Assembly: GCA_020086605.1 (NCBI GenBank)
Contig: JACBWW010000018.1
Location: forward strand, 12,183,252-12,247,251
Source: Lanius collurio
Lineage: Eukaryota; Chordata; Aves; Passeriformes; Laniidae
DNA length: 64,000 bases
Direction: 5' to 3'
In this document: positions 51,290 through 62,892 of the stretch, piece after piece
Layout of the letters: the number at the start of each line of letters is the position of its first letter
Numbering within the stretch: position 1 is the stretch's first letter
Made by a program: the position numbers and the translations under genes
The notes under the pieces: model-generated
Seen by the model: the letters and a program-made list of their open reading frames with translations, nothing else
Database searches by the model: none
What the model was told of the DNA's origin: nothing

Positions 51290-52160
51290 ACAAGGACCCA
51301 GCCTGTCCTAGTGCTTGGGATTATTATTCTCCAGGTGCAGGACCCTGCATTTGCCTTAGCTGAGTATCAGATGAGTTGAGTTTCCTCTCTGCCCATCTTT
51401 CCAGCCTCTCAAGCTCCCTCTGAAGGGCTACAGCCCTCTGGGGTATTGGCCACTCCTCCCACGTTTGTGTTGCCAGCGGACTTGCCAAGGAGGCATCTGG
51501 CCCTTCATCCAAGTCATTGATGGAAAAGTTAAACAGTACTGGGCCCAGTGTTGAACTTTGGGGTCCCACTATTGACAGGCATCCAACTAGACCAACTGGC
51601 ACTGATTAAAATCCTCTGGGATCTGCCATTCGGCCAAGTCTCAATCCACCTCACTGTCCACTCATCCTGTCCCCACTTCCATTGAGTTTGCCTACAATGA
51701 CACTGTGAGAGACAGTGTCTAAAGCCCTGCTGAATTCAAGGTAGACAATATCCTCTGCTCTCACCCCATCCACCCAGGAAGTTGTTCTATTGCAGAAGGC
51801 AATCAATTTGGACAAGCATGATTTACCTTTAGTGAATCCATGCTGACTACCCCCCATCACCTTGTTGTCATCCATGTGGATAGAGATGGCCTCCAGAATG
51901 AGACACTCCATAAACTTTTCAGAAATTGATGGGAAGGTGACTGGCCAGTAGTTCCCTTGGTGCTCCTTCTTGCCCCTTTTGAACTCCAGGTTGACATTTG
52001 CTTTCTTCCAGTCCTTAGGAACCTCTCCTTATCACCATGACCTTTCAAAGATGATCGTAAGCGGCCTCACTATGCATGGATACAGCCCATCAGAGCCTGT
52101 AGGCTTTTGGATCTCAAGTCTGCCTAGATGTTCTCTAACCCAATCCTCCTAGACCAAAGA
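51290..52160 (-). repeat. CR1 LINE fragment, RT region
   Basis: Read on the minus strand this is a CR1 reverse transcriptase. From 52150 downward come the N-terminal RT region, then the segment at 51911-51651 with residues QHGFTKGKSCL and a block ending LDTVSH. The segment at 51602-51324 follows, with GPVLFNFSINDLDEG and a C-terminal LERLERWAERKL. The catalytic FADD site near 51475-51488 has lost its aspartates and a frameshift joins it to the next block. The copy is truncated at both ends: it lacks the 3' untranslated region and the ATTCTATGA-type terminus near 51290, and the endonuclease domain beyond 52160. It is dead. It is less diverged than the relics at 17-20 kb and therefore younger. 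Confidence 0.87.
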
Positions 52161-52981
52161 ACATCACATATTTTCAGCTTAGATTCTTCTCAGCCACAAG
52201 CATAAGTACTGCGAAACAAGACTGAAAAAATTCACCGCCTACATCAGTCTTGTAAGAATTTTCAAAAGATTAATTAAAACAAAGCTGTAAAACTCAAGAG
52301 ATCTGAAGTATATGAATCACAACATCAAAACCAAAAACTTTAAGGAGAGTGTTCAGAATTTTAAATTAAGGGCAAGCTTCAATTTTCTCCTGGTACCACT
52401 TGGTACAATTTTCCTCCCAGTAAACAACACAGCTCTTCTGTATTTACAATATGGAATCAAACCACAAAATCTGTTGGATGCAGAAACCAAGAGAAGAGCT
52501 AAAGCTGGTATAAAATGTAACACATTACTCACACATTTTTCTAACTCCTCTGTATTATCGGATGTTGAATTTACTAAGTTTTAAAAAGGTGGTCAAGCAA
52601 TACAGCAAATATGAAAGCAGTTTCAGGATTGAAGCATGAGGCAGCCTGCAATCCACACATGAAAATAAGATCTTGTCTTATGCTTCCTCTTATCAGCTAC
52701 AGTTCAATTCTAAACTGAGTTCTAAGAAACATAAGATAGTGTGAAAGCAAAAATATTTATGTACGCTATGCATACCAAATAGACAACCAAGGGAGAAATG
52801 TTCCTCCTTATCAAAGACTTGTATTAGATGTATCCTTTTTCTAAGCATCTGTGGACAAGTTTCCCAGAAAAGATGCCTTTCATCAACTATGGGAGCTGTT
52901 ATTCGTTATCATCATCTGTTTATAATCAATGGGAACAGTTGGATGCTCAGCAGTCTTGAAAATTGAACCAATTATTTAGGT
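52161..52981. other. Non-coding DNA next to the CR1 fragment
   Basis: Sequence up to about 52250 may still be decayed CR1 (the string near 52195-52240 loosely follows the linker region), but the match is weak. Beyond this nothing is recognised. Confidence 0.4.
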
Positions 52982-53105
52982 CAGTAGTTTTTAACCTTTT
53001 TCTATTTGTGGACTCTTAAGCATTTTCCAGTGGATGTGAGGCACTGTTAGAAATTTTGCTACTGTAGATAGCTGTCACTTTCTTTGGCACTTACAACAAA
53101 CTGTC
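52982..53105 (+). repeat. Possible hAT-type DNA transposon end
   Basis: The stretch starts CAGTAGTTTTTAACC, one or two changes from the CAGTGGTTCTCAACC-type terminal repeat of old hAT elements, then reads 'tctatttgtggactcttaagcattttccagtgga' in the order of an old amniote non-autonomous copy. The opposite terminal repeat was not found, so only one end is left. Confidence 0.35.
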
Positions 53106-54586
53106 TAGAATTTATCCCTTCCCTTTCATCTCCTTATGAATATATCCTCAGACCCTGAGCTGAAAAAAAACCCCAAACCCCATTCGTTAAGTAATTGGCT
53201 AATTAAAAAAAAAAAATAAAAAGTCGACCTGAATCCATGTGTTTTTAAGCACCTTGACAAACTATACAAACAAAACTTTCTCAGTTTGAATCTGTTGTTT
53301 TGGTTACAATCCAGGAAAGGTGCAGTTCTGCAGACATTATTCTCCACTGGCACAAGCAGTTACTGCTCAGCCTCAGCCCTGTGAGAGGCTCCCTTTTCCT
53401 GGCTGCCAGGCATGGGCCTCCATCATGTGCCAGCACATCTTTCTTTTCTGATCAAGGAGCTGTGCTGTGAGACCAAGAGTGATCAGGTAGGGACAAGCAT
53501 CCTTAACTCAGAACTGCTACCAAGACTACTTATGTGACACTGTACTTCAATAGCTTTTTTTGTGTTATAATCCTCAAGAAAATAGTGAGCATACTTTTGA
53601 ACAGAGAGTGAGGGAGAAGAGCAGACACAAGCAAGGGGTGGTATAAACACCCTAATTCGACCATAGCAGCCCAAATTAAAATGTTCCAGGTTTGACTTTA
53701 CATTCCAAACCATGCATTGTGGCCAAGCAGAAAGGCCTGGGGCTGTCATGGGAAAGAGCTCAGACTGAGATCTAACCACAGATAGCTTCTGGAGTCCCAA
53801 CTGAAGGTACTTCCACCATGTCTGGTGACCATTCACAGCAGAAACTGCTTCTGGCACAGCACTTGTGATGCTGTTCTGCCCCCTCACACCACTGTGTCAC
53901 AGGAGAGTCGCTACAGCAAATCCAGTCAAATCCAACAATCACACACTGACCACAGACTTTTTGTAAAATATGTCTAATGTCATTTTGCTATTTATTGTAA
54001 GTATTATAGTTACTGATATACACAGCAATTACATATATTTGATCTGATTTCCGTTACTTTCTGCAGATAAATGTTTACAGCCAGTGAGAAGAGCATAGAA
54101 AGAGCCACGTTAAACAGAACAGGCTCTTAAGGTTCCAAAGCAACTCAGCTTCTACCCTCAGCTTAGGCACAGCCCTGTGGAGACTTTGGTAATACCTAAT
54201 GCAAACACTTTGGGAAATGCTCAGAACTAACAACTGACAAAATACTTAAAAAAAGTAACTGCTGAAGAGTCGCCTAAATTAAAGAAGGTTTGGGAGCAGG
54301 TGAGACCCTTCCTGGTGTTAATGAAAAAAACCTTTAGTCCTGACTACTGTATTTAAATTAAATCTATTTGCTTTTTGCACAGTTTGAATAGATGCTTTTT
54401 AATTATTGCTAATTGTTTAAGATATTGTTGTATCCCCCTGAAGATTTAAACTGAATAAATTTAATTCCTTTAAAATATCCTTCAGCTACACGCAATAAAA
54501 TAAGAAGCCCCATAGGTATGGCAGTAAAAATAACCATAAAGGCATAAGCATTTAAATGAGGAGAGCATGGAATACTTCCCACTAGA

Positions 54587-54588
<2 letters not shown>
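53106..54588. other. Unique non-coding DNA, no gene
   Basis: A 134-codon minus frame at 53483-53887 lies in less AT-rich DNA and resembles no family I know. Confidence 0.5.
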
Positions 54589-54621
<33 letters not shown>

Positions 54622-54678
54622 GAGAGAGAGTAAAGAGACAGAAAAGAAAAGAAAGAAAGAGGGCGAGAAAAAAAAAAG
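54589..54678. repeat. A31 tract followed by purine-rich run
   Basis: Thirty-one uninterrupted A (54589-54619) are followed by an almost pure purine tract of GAGA, GAAA and GAAAG units to about 54678. The plus strand has only isolated pyrimidines in 90 bp. This could be the expanded tail of a retroposed sequence or a polypurine microsatellite; no element body was recognised upstream and I found no target-site duplication. Confidence 0.93.
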
Positions 54679-54929
54679 CTATGTGTTTTGGAGACACAAG
54701 AACCAAACCATGAAACACACAGTTGAAACATTTAGGAAGACTATGAAAAAGGTCTATGTTCACTTGTTAAGGAATGCGCTAAGGCAGACTAAAGCATATG
54801 AATGGCCCTTTCACAGGTCACAGATTCTATTCAGTTCTTGGACATTGTTATTATCCGACAGAAATAGATGGGCCTAATTAATATTCTGGACATACCTGAG
54901 AGAACATTCTTAAGGAAATCATCCTCTGG

Positions 54930-55010
54930 TGGTTTGGGTTTGTTGTGTTTTGGGGGTTTTGTTTTTTGTTGGGTTTCTTGGGTGCTGTATGCTTTTTGGT
55001 TTTGTTTTTA
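54930..55010. repeat. G/T-rich low-complexity tract
   Basis: Runs of TTTG and TTTTGGG units resembling the tract at 22608-22660. Confidence 0.85.
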
Positions 55011-57437
55011 ACAAACAGGAAATGTTACAAGTAGCATCTGGTTAAAAAACTATGAGTATAATTTTGGTGTTAAAAGTTTAATAAAGTGTATACTTCCGAA
55101 TATACTTGTTTATGCAAAGACTTGGAATTTTATTTTTATTTTAGTAAACAATTTTGCCATGTAGATTAGAGCTGAACTGCACAGTCATTTTGCAAGCAAT
55201 TATATTCTTGGCACTTTTCTGAACATAATATAACAATTACCACAGCAACTGCATTTTATCAGAGCACTTCAAGCATGCAGCAGGTTAATATCAGTGTTCA
55301 GCAACTTCAGATAATATTTCTTAGATGCTAATGTTTAGCCAGTTTCAAATCAGCAAACAGCTTCTGATATGAACTGAGCTCTGGTCTTTCAAGATAATGT
55401 GGTTATATAGGCCCCGATCTCATATGAAGTGAGACTACTGTCTCCCCCCCCCCCAAAAATACTGTTAAACATGATGGGAGCCTGTGCAAACAAATCCAAA
55501 TAATCCAAATGCAGGGCCAGTTTCATGGCAAGAAAGATAGACTGCTTAGAAAGTTAACTTTCCAAATAGTATAATGTGCTGCACAGCTGGGTTGGGATCT
55601 CAGTGCTCTCACTGCCTGATGTGGGACAAACTGCCCCCTTGTACAGCACCTCCATTTGCATCATAACCTTTGTGGCATCTGCTACTCACTGAGTGTCTTC
55701 CTGATACTAACCACCACCCTAAAATGGTGTTTTTACTCGTCCAATCTACACTGAATTTTAAAGATATATGGTTTGGTTTCAGCAGTTTGACTCCTGATAA
55801 ACAATACTCAAAAGAATAACCTAATTTTTGTGTCTCGACTCCCCTCATTGCTGACCCTTCTGAGAATTTTGCTGTTGACTTCACAGAGCAGGAAATAGGC
55901 CCCAAAAATTTATAATCCTCCAAAGTCATCGAAGCTGTATCACTGCATTTTGAATTCAGGACACTGCTTCAATACAGTGACTTGTTGTTCCCATCTTAAA
56001 TGTCTGGATGGCATACAAATATAGATAAAAGTAGATGACTAATTATCACATCTATTCTCAAGGCATGCATGGAGGGAGGCAATAAAGAGGAGGGGAAGTT
56101 TGTGGGTTACTCCCACACATAAATCCTCTATGTGTCAATGGGTGAATAGACACTACTTTAGTCTATTGTGCAAAGCTGTTTTATAACAACAATAAGCTGA
56201 AACAGAGAAGAAACTATATTAGAAAGGCAAATATCAAAATATACCACTACTAAAATGCCTGCAGGTAATCAAGTAATTCAGTTCTGTAGTACACTCAGAA
56301 ACAGGAGTCAAACCTTAATATGGGATATGTGGCAAAAAAATTCCCATTTAAATAAATAGATCTATTCATTTCAGAGACAGTGAAAAAGAGACGAACTTTC
56401 TTTGTCTTGCCACTTTAGAGCCCCTTGACAGCATTTTCCTTTTTTATTGTCTTTTAGATATAGATGCCCCTCTGCTTAAGTATCACCAAAGCTACTAGTA
56501 ACAAATACCTAAATATATAACAGATGCATAAGTGCATCTTGGGATAAATACATTATGGACAATTAACTGTCATCATACCCCTCAATTACATTTTCACCCG
56601 CTCCTGTAGTGTACACCTGTGGCTTGTTAGTGCAGCAATAAGTGTTGGAAAGCAACTCTAAGGTTCAAAGGTAGAACCGCTAAAATCTGTTTTCCTCTTT
56701 TTTCTTAAATGTGTGTTACATAAATGTGAAAACAGAGAAACAAACACAAGAAAAAGGCACAGTACCTTTTCTTTTGCTGGCTGACACTGTTGATCTAGTG
56801 AAAATTCTTCCCTTTCCTGTTACATCATATAGGAAAGATCGTTTGCATGGAATATTTGGCCTGATTCTGAATTCAGAATACTGTAGAAATCTAGTAATCT
56901 CTGTAGTAACCTCTGAAAAATATAGAAATTAATCCAGAGAAACAGCAATCACAACTCCCTTTAGCACATTTTGCAACATTATTTTAAATACCACTGCCTC
57001 ATCTGTGAGGGAATAATATAAGGACCACAAAAGCAATTTGAGAATATTTTGTAATGCACACAGTTTTAGTAAAAGGTAAAAGAACTTGTTGTTTAGTTTG
57101 ACTAAAACTGATACATAGCCAGGCTACATTATAATTAAGTCTGCAAGTTTGCAAAATGGATATTTGTATAAGTTAAAGTAGCTGTTAGATATCCTTACTA
57201 TAACCACATTTAGATCCATAATAGTTCCTGGAAAGATTACTTATTATTAAATATGTAAGTGGCATAATTCAGTAAGCTTTGTATATGACATTGATAGAGT
57301 ACGTGTAAACAAAAATATTAAACAAAAACATACTTTACAAATGGTCTTATAATTGTAGCTAAAGGTAAATCCAACATAAAAATACCTCTCCCAGTGCATA
57401 TCACAATGTCATTAACATATTTCTGTGGCTGCTATGT
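55011..57437. other. Unique non-coding DNA, no gene
   Basis: Contains a run of 11 C at 55444-55454. The 106-codon minus frame at 55609-55929 has no family resemblance. Confidence 0.5.
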
Positions 57438-57944
57438 TTGCTTATGTACTACTCTTTTATGGTCAACATTAGAAATTTTTATTCTGATCCTGCACTTTTC
57501 CAACTGTATTTAGTATCTCCCTCTGTTAACTTCTCTGGACTATTGCACTACTTGTTTGGGGAGGGAGCTTGGAAAGCCAGAGGCCTTCCTGAGCTTCAGG
57601 ATGAACACAATGGGGTGATCTTTGAAAAGGTGACCTTGGCTGCTCCACTGATTTCCATGCATTGTTTGGCTCTCTTGCAAGGAATCTCCCCCAAAATCTC
57701 ACATGCTGGACTCCAGGTGGCTCACTGCAGGATCGGCCTGGCTAAAGCAGCAGCTGGGACAGGCTGGGATATCTGTCCTGGTGTTGCAGACTCCACCTCA
57801 CACCCACTGCTGCATCCCATCTGGGTGATGCATCCAGCAAGTCTCAGCCATGGTCCCCTGAGCAAGGCTACTCCCACAGAATTATCCCATGGACCAGGAG
57901 AAAGAAATATCATAATTCTTTTTGGTTCAAAACCTTCTGTGTAG
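57438..57944 (+). other. Longest open frame (168 codons), probably not a gene
   Basis: This is the longest uninterrupted ATG-to-stop frame in the window. It sits in a patch (about 57550-57900) that is GC-richer than its surroundings and therefore has few stops by chance. The predicted product has no signal peptide, no clear membrane segment, no repeat and no motif I recognise. No promoter, splice site pair or polyadenylation signal at a sensible distance was found. An 86-codon frame overlaps it on the other strand. It could be a lineage-specific gene, an old retroelement scrap, or chance; I favour chance. Confidence 0.2.
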
Positions 57945-59879
57945 ACAGGACACAACTGGTTATACCTCTGGCGCTGATCCAAGACAAAACAAGCTGTTAG
58001 GATTTGCCAGCTGCATTTTCACTGCTTTTCATCTGCTCTTGGTATTGATAAGGGGTAAATCAGCTGAGAAAAGCTAACCTTGCCCCAAATGACTCAGGTA
58101 CAGTACCTACTCACCAACAAATTTCAGCAGAGGTTCTTAATACTTTTCTTTCCTTTTTCCTTTTGGCAATAGAAAGCCTTTTTTCAAGTCTTCACATAGC
58201 TTTATCTCAGATAATTTGTATATGTAGAAGTCAATAACTTTTTCTGTACAATGAACAGTGGTGCCAGATGACACTTCTACAGCTTTTTGTCAGCTTCCTT
58301 TAATCGTGTTGTTTTTTCTTTGCTTGTCTTTTAAAAATTCTGTGAAGGTGATCTGAAGGACATGACACCCAGGTATTCACTGATAACATTCAACAGCTGC
58401 ATTTTGTTCTATGTCCCCTGTGACTTACCTGAGAGATGCTGAGAGGCTGGAAGTTGGCCTGCAGAATTAATGAAGAATATTGCAAGTGCTTATTTACAGG
58501 CAAGAATCAAATATGCCTGGTTTGACCAACAGTGACTCAGGGATTTTCAAACAGCAGCATTTTAACTTGCTCAAGAAGACCTGTGAAGAACCAGGTAAGC
58601 TCACTAAATGGTATCAGCTACTGGCCAGTCAGCACAAGCTGTGATGATTTATATCATCTTACTTTGCTAAATCCATGGTCTCAAAAGAGTTTAATCACTG
58701 TTGCATGACACAAAGCCAAATAAAAATTTAATTGCTTAGCAATGACTGTCAGCTAACTTGCCTTTTTACAGCTACATATGAAAAAAATACCATTAAGTGG
58801 GCCCTAGAAAGAGCAAAATAAGAGACATAAACACAAATATTGGAAAACTGTGAGCATTAGCTATCGGGAAAATATTTGCAGAAACAGAAGAGGAAATACT
58901 CACTAAATTGAGAAAAATCTTTCTGATACATGCTGTGTGCAGATCCTCTGATGTTTGGGTGTTTCATTGCATGTCTGAAAAATCTAGAGACAACTAAACA
59001 GCAGAAAAAATGCATTACAAAGAATAATATTGCATGATCCAGGAACTGGACAGGATGATCTAACAGGATACTCATTTCTAGCAATTTTTTCCTTGAAAGT
59101 ATTACTACTTTTGCTTAAAAACTGGCACATTAAAAACAATAATAATAAAAAACCTGTCTTTCCTGCATCATATTTGAAGATTTTTTTATAATTAGGAACT
59201 TCATCAAAAAGCATCCTTAGGATTCTAATTTCTTAATTGATGATAGGAAACACTCTAATGTCTATTGTCTAAGCATTTTCATTGACTAGGCAGGGCAAAA
59301 TTAGTATCAGTAACATTTACATTGTTCTATAAATTGCCTGAGCAAAATCTCCTAACAAATCCACAATGTAGTCGGAACTCATCTGTTCTTTGCACTTCCT
59401 ACTTTGCAGATGAGACAGTCTCCAAAGACTGGGTAGGCTGAAGACTGGTTGGACAACTCTATAAGTGAAGTCTCAAGACTCTTGTCATTCTAGCTGTCTA
59501 AATTACTTAAACAGGACTCAGAGGGATTTAAAGGGGAGAAACGACATGACAAACAATTATATTCTAACACACTATTTATAACAATGCCCTTTCAGATTAT
59601 TGTTCCACTCAGACTGACACATTACTGTAATCCCAGGGATGAATCAAGGGACTTAGAGTTAGATCGTGCACAGCTTGTAGGCATAAAAAAAATACGAATA
59701 AAGAACTGACATTCAGGAAATATAGAGCGACTCAAGGATAAATTCTGCTGGGATGAGCTTAATTTATCAATGTCAATAACAACGGTGAACACATCGCAAG
59801 AATACATGCATATTAATTGAAAATAACTCAGATTAAATCACTGCAGTTTGACATTTTGAGATAGGCACTTTATCTTTTC
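57945..59879. other. Unique non-coding DNA, no gene
   Basis: A string at 59040-59075 (ggacaggatgatct...) weakly recalls a CR1 3' end but lacks the terminal repeat, so it is not called. Nothing else is recognised. Confidence 0.45.
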
Positions 59880-59919
59880 AAGAAAGAGAGCACTATAAAA
59901 TCTTTAATCTGAAAACACA

Positions 59920-60000
59920 TCTTAATTGCGTGTTATCACCTCCTAATTGCTTCTATATTATATTAAACATTTTGCTAATTACTAGCCTGATCATGGTGTA
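59920..60000. promoter_or_regulatory. Homeodomain-type site cluster
   Basis: Within about 75 bp there are CTTAATTGCG, CCTAATTGC, GCTAATTACTAG and a TATTAAAC string, together with TGTTATCACC, a GATA-type core in reverse. Two of the TAATTG sites share the extended form TAATTGC. This is direct sequence observation; calling it an enhancer is inference. Confidence 0.3.
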
Positions 60001-60224
60001 AATAGCTTGAGGCTAGAGCTCATAACCAGCTGAAGACAACTGGGCACAATGAGGGCCACAAAGAAGTTTATCACTTCGGTGTATTATCACGGACTTCCAT
60101 CATTATCAGTGTCTATCACTCTTTATCTCTGCTTCCCCTGTGAGATAAAGAAGAGAGACAATAATGTAGATCAGAGGTTGGGTTGCATTTCAGTTAATCC
60201 ATCTATTTCTAGCTCTAGATTTCT

Positions 60225-60560
60225 AATATTCCCCGGGGACAAAAGTTGTCTGCCTACTGCTGTCACTAATCTACTGCTGCAAGACTGAGGCCAAAATGTT
60301 ATTTGCTCTACCACAAGGCTGGGTAATGGAGGTGTTCCCGGACAGCTGGAAGTGCGTGCTGCGTCTGAAACCGAAGGACATGGCTGAAAAGCGTTGCTGT
60401 GAGCTGCCCACTTAGCTTCAGACAGCGAGCAATACACAGATGATACACAGGGAGACTCCGTGGCAGCAGCTTGTGAATTCATCAGGAAGGAAAACTATTT
60501 ATGCATAGGCAATGAAAATGCTCACACAAAGCTACCAGGTGACCCAGCGATGCAGGCATT
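60225..60560. promoter_or_regulatory. CpG-richer patch, candidate regulatory element
   Basis: Nine CpG dinucleotides lie between 60234 and 60548, in a window where most stretches of this length have one or none. A CCCCGGGG palindrome starts at 60232. The patch does not reach CpG-island density, and there is no convincing TATA box or exon. It lies 250 bp from the homeodomain-site cluster at 59920-60000, so both could form one element. Confidence 0.3.
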
Positions 60561-61523
60561 CACTGGGGCAGCAACTAATCATTTAGGCACAGCACTTGTT
60601 CAAACAATTACTGTTATCTGTAATGAGCTGCCCAAAACATAATTGTTAGAGGTTGTTTTGAAAGAAAAAACCCATCGAATATCACAGTAAAGAATTAAGA
60701 GGCTTTTTGGGTTCCAAAATGCCAGGTAAAACACATCTTTGTAAAAAAATTACTTGTGTTTCCCACAGAAACCAACCTTAAGTAGGAATAAATCACCACA
60801 CTGGTAAGCAGCTTCTCTCACTGTCCCCTTGGCAGAACATAATTCTTGCCAGTGCAAAGAGAATGTGACAATGTGCAGCCTATGAATTTTTATCTCTGTT
60901 TTTAAAATTAGATTTTGACTACATCTACTTTGTCAGGGCCTGCTGTAAGATGTCAGAGACCTAAGTTCATCTCTGTTAGTAAAAACTTACTTTTCTGTCT
61001 TTGCACTGTAGCTACAACAAAGACTAAGGCTTGAGCTCCATTTGCTAGGTGGATAAACTTCACAGTTTTTACTGAGTGGAAAGTTTACAAGTCAGGCAGG
61101 AAGAAAGTAGACTGCAAATGAATATGAAATATGGATGAATTTAGGCCTGAGTTATGAGGTGCAAAAGCAAAGAATTCACAGCTCCAAACTGTTTTTGTAT
61201 TGGAAGAACATATTTAATAAAATTGCAAGTAATTAGTTACTCAGAAGGTAATGCTCAAATCTGAAGAAACCTTCTACCCTCCCCACAGAAGGGGATGCTT
61301 CATTGATGGAATAAGTAACTCTTTTCTTCAGTGACACGAGAGATACTGTCCCTGCTTCACCCTTTGCCTTCCAGATTCCCCTGTTCACACCTCCTGGACT
61401 CAGCTCTGGGGGTTTTACTTCTCCTCCCCAAGGACTATATCACTCTCCCTTTACCTAGATTCCTATTTTTCAGGAGCAGCATAAAATAAGTTAGAGAAGT
61501 GTATGTGTCTCTGCCCCTGGCTA
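60561..61523. other. Unique non-coding DNA, no gene
   Basis: No recognisable feature. Confidence 0.5.
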
Positions 61524-61587
61524 AGGGGTTGAAACAAGATGATCTTTAAGATTTTTTCTAACCTAAACTATTTTACGATTCTATGAA
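61524..61587 (+). repeat. CR1 LINE 3'-end fragment
   Basis: The stretch reads 'ggggttgaaacaagatgatctttaag', then 'ttctaacctaaactattttacgattctatgaaat'. This matches the 3' end of avian CR1 in sense orientation with the ATTCTATGA-type terminus at about 61580-61587. About 65 bp remains, so it is severely 5' truncated. Confidence 0.75.
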
Positions 61588-62819
61588 ATAGGAAGTGGTA
61601 ACACCAGCCCTTTTCACTACCTATGCTCCCCTTGTTCTTGCTGCTGCAGGTGCTGCCCACCTCCCAGGGTTGGTCCCTCTCCTCCCCGATGCCTCCTGCA
61701 TCCCCTTGGCCATCCCATCTCTGCACCACTCTCCTGTGGCAGCACAATGGATCATTTCACTGACTTGAGTTTCAGCATGACATTGACAGGGATCCAGGGC
61801 TCTGAAAGACTTTATGTCAAAGCTTGAGAAACTGGGCTCCTTGTTAAAAAAAAAGAGCAATGAAATACAGCACAGCTATTTTATTGCCTGGTACAGGTAA
61901 GACATTTTAGGGAATATATTCTGTCTTTTAATGAGCCCACAGCAGAAGGCCCTGAGTTTATCTCAACTGCCAGGATCCTTTCACCCTTTCAGGTTCCTAT
62001 TATCTTTCTCTGTTTCCACCTTTATTTGTTTCTAGGCTGTGTCTATTTAAAGTGCCTCAGCTTTTCTGTTCAGCTCCTAAGCAATTTTTATAGGTGCCTG
62101 TGTTTTTTTCCAAGAATTCCTTCATTTGCCATCACCACTTCCTCTTATGGCTAAGGGAAAGCCATGCTGGATTCTTGTCTTCCTTTGCATCCCAAGTGAG
62201 GAGAGGGAGACATTTCCCAGTAAAATAAATATTCTGCCACGACAGGTTGGTGCATGGCTGAGCCCCCTGTGTGGGGTAAGTGGTTCAAGAGTACCTCATA
62301 CGTACACACAGGCATGCACACACCTCAAAGGAAAGGCTGTACCACACAACACATAACTATTCCAAGGGCTCATTTCTGCAGCTGTATTTTAAGCCCATGC
62401 TACAGATGAATTTTATGATATTTGCTTGTTTGTGTTTTCTCCTCTGTGTTAGAGTATATTATCTCCACAGACACTAATTCTTGATATAAATGATGCTAAG
62501 CAGTAAAGTATGGTCCATTAATTTGATTTTTTAAAGTATCTAAAATTTACGCAGTGATTTAAATAATAATATAAATTATATTAAGTATGTGCAGCAGCAG
62601 AGGGTACGGCCTCCTAAACAGAATGAATTTCTCCTTGGAGAGCACTGATTAGTTCATTTTTCCTAATGAATCTTTCGTTATAGTCAGAAGTTCCTTTTTT
62701 TCCCCCTCACTGTCTCACTTATGAAGCATGCATATGTATATATGTATGTTCCATTTATATATTTGATAGCTAGATTAAGTAATATCCTACTTCACCTCCA
62801 GAAAGGGCACGGCACTTCT
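61588..62819. other. Unique non-coding DNA, no gene
   Basis: The segment 61640-61745 is C-rich and supports a 79-codon minus frame without family resemblance. Nothing else is recognised. Confidence 0.5.
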
Positions 62820-62892
62820 CAAGGAGCAACTGCACTTCTTAGATGGGGGAAACTGAGGCGAGGGCACCTCACCCACAAGTCTTTGACCTGTT
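62820..62892 (+). repeat. MIR-like SINE scrap
   Basis: 'cttcttagatgggggaaactgaggcgaggg' followed by 'cacccacaagtctttgacc' follows the MIR core (cagatgaggaaactgaggcacag ... acttgcccaaggtcac). The block GGGGAAACTGAGGC is the best preserved of the three MIR-like scraps in this window. Confidence 0.5.

Noticed and set aside
53483..53887. 134-codon minus-strand open frame
   Set aside because: No domain, signal or splice context; it sits in less AT-rich DNA where stops are rarer.
59040..59075. Possible CR1 3'-end fragment
   Set aside because: Only the 'ggatgatct' part is similar and the ATTCTATGA-type terminus is missing.
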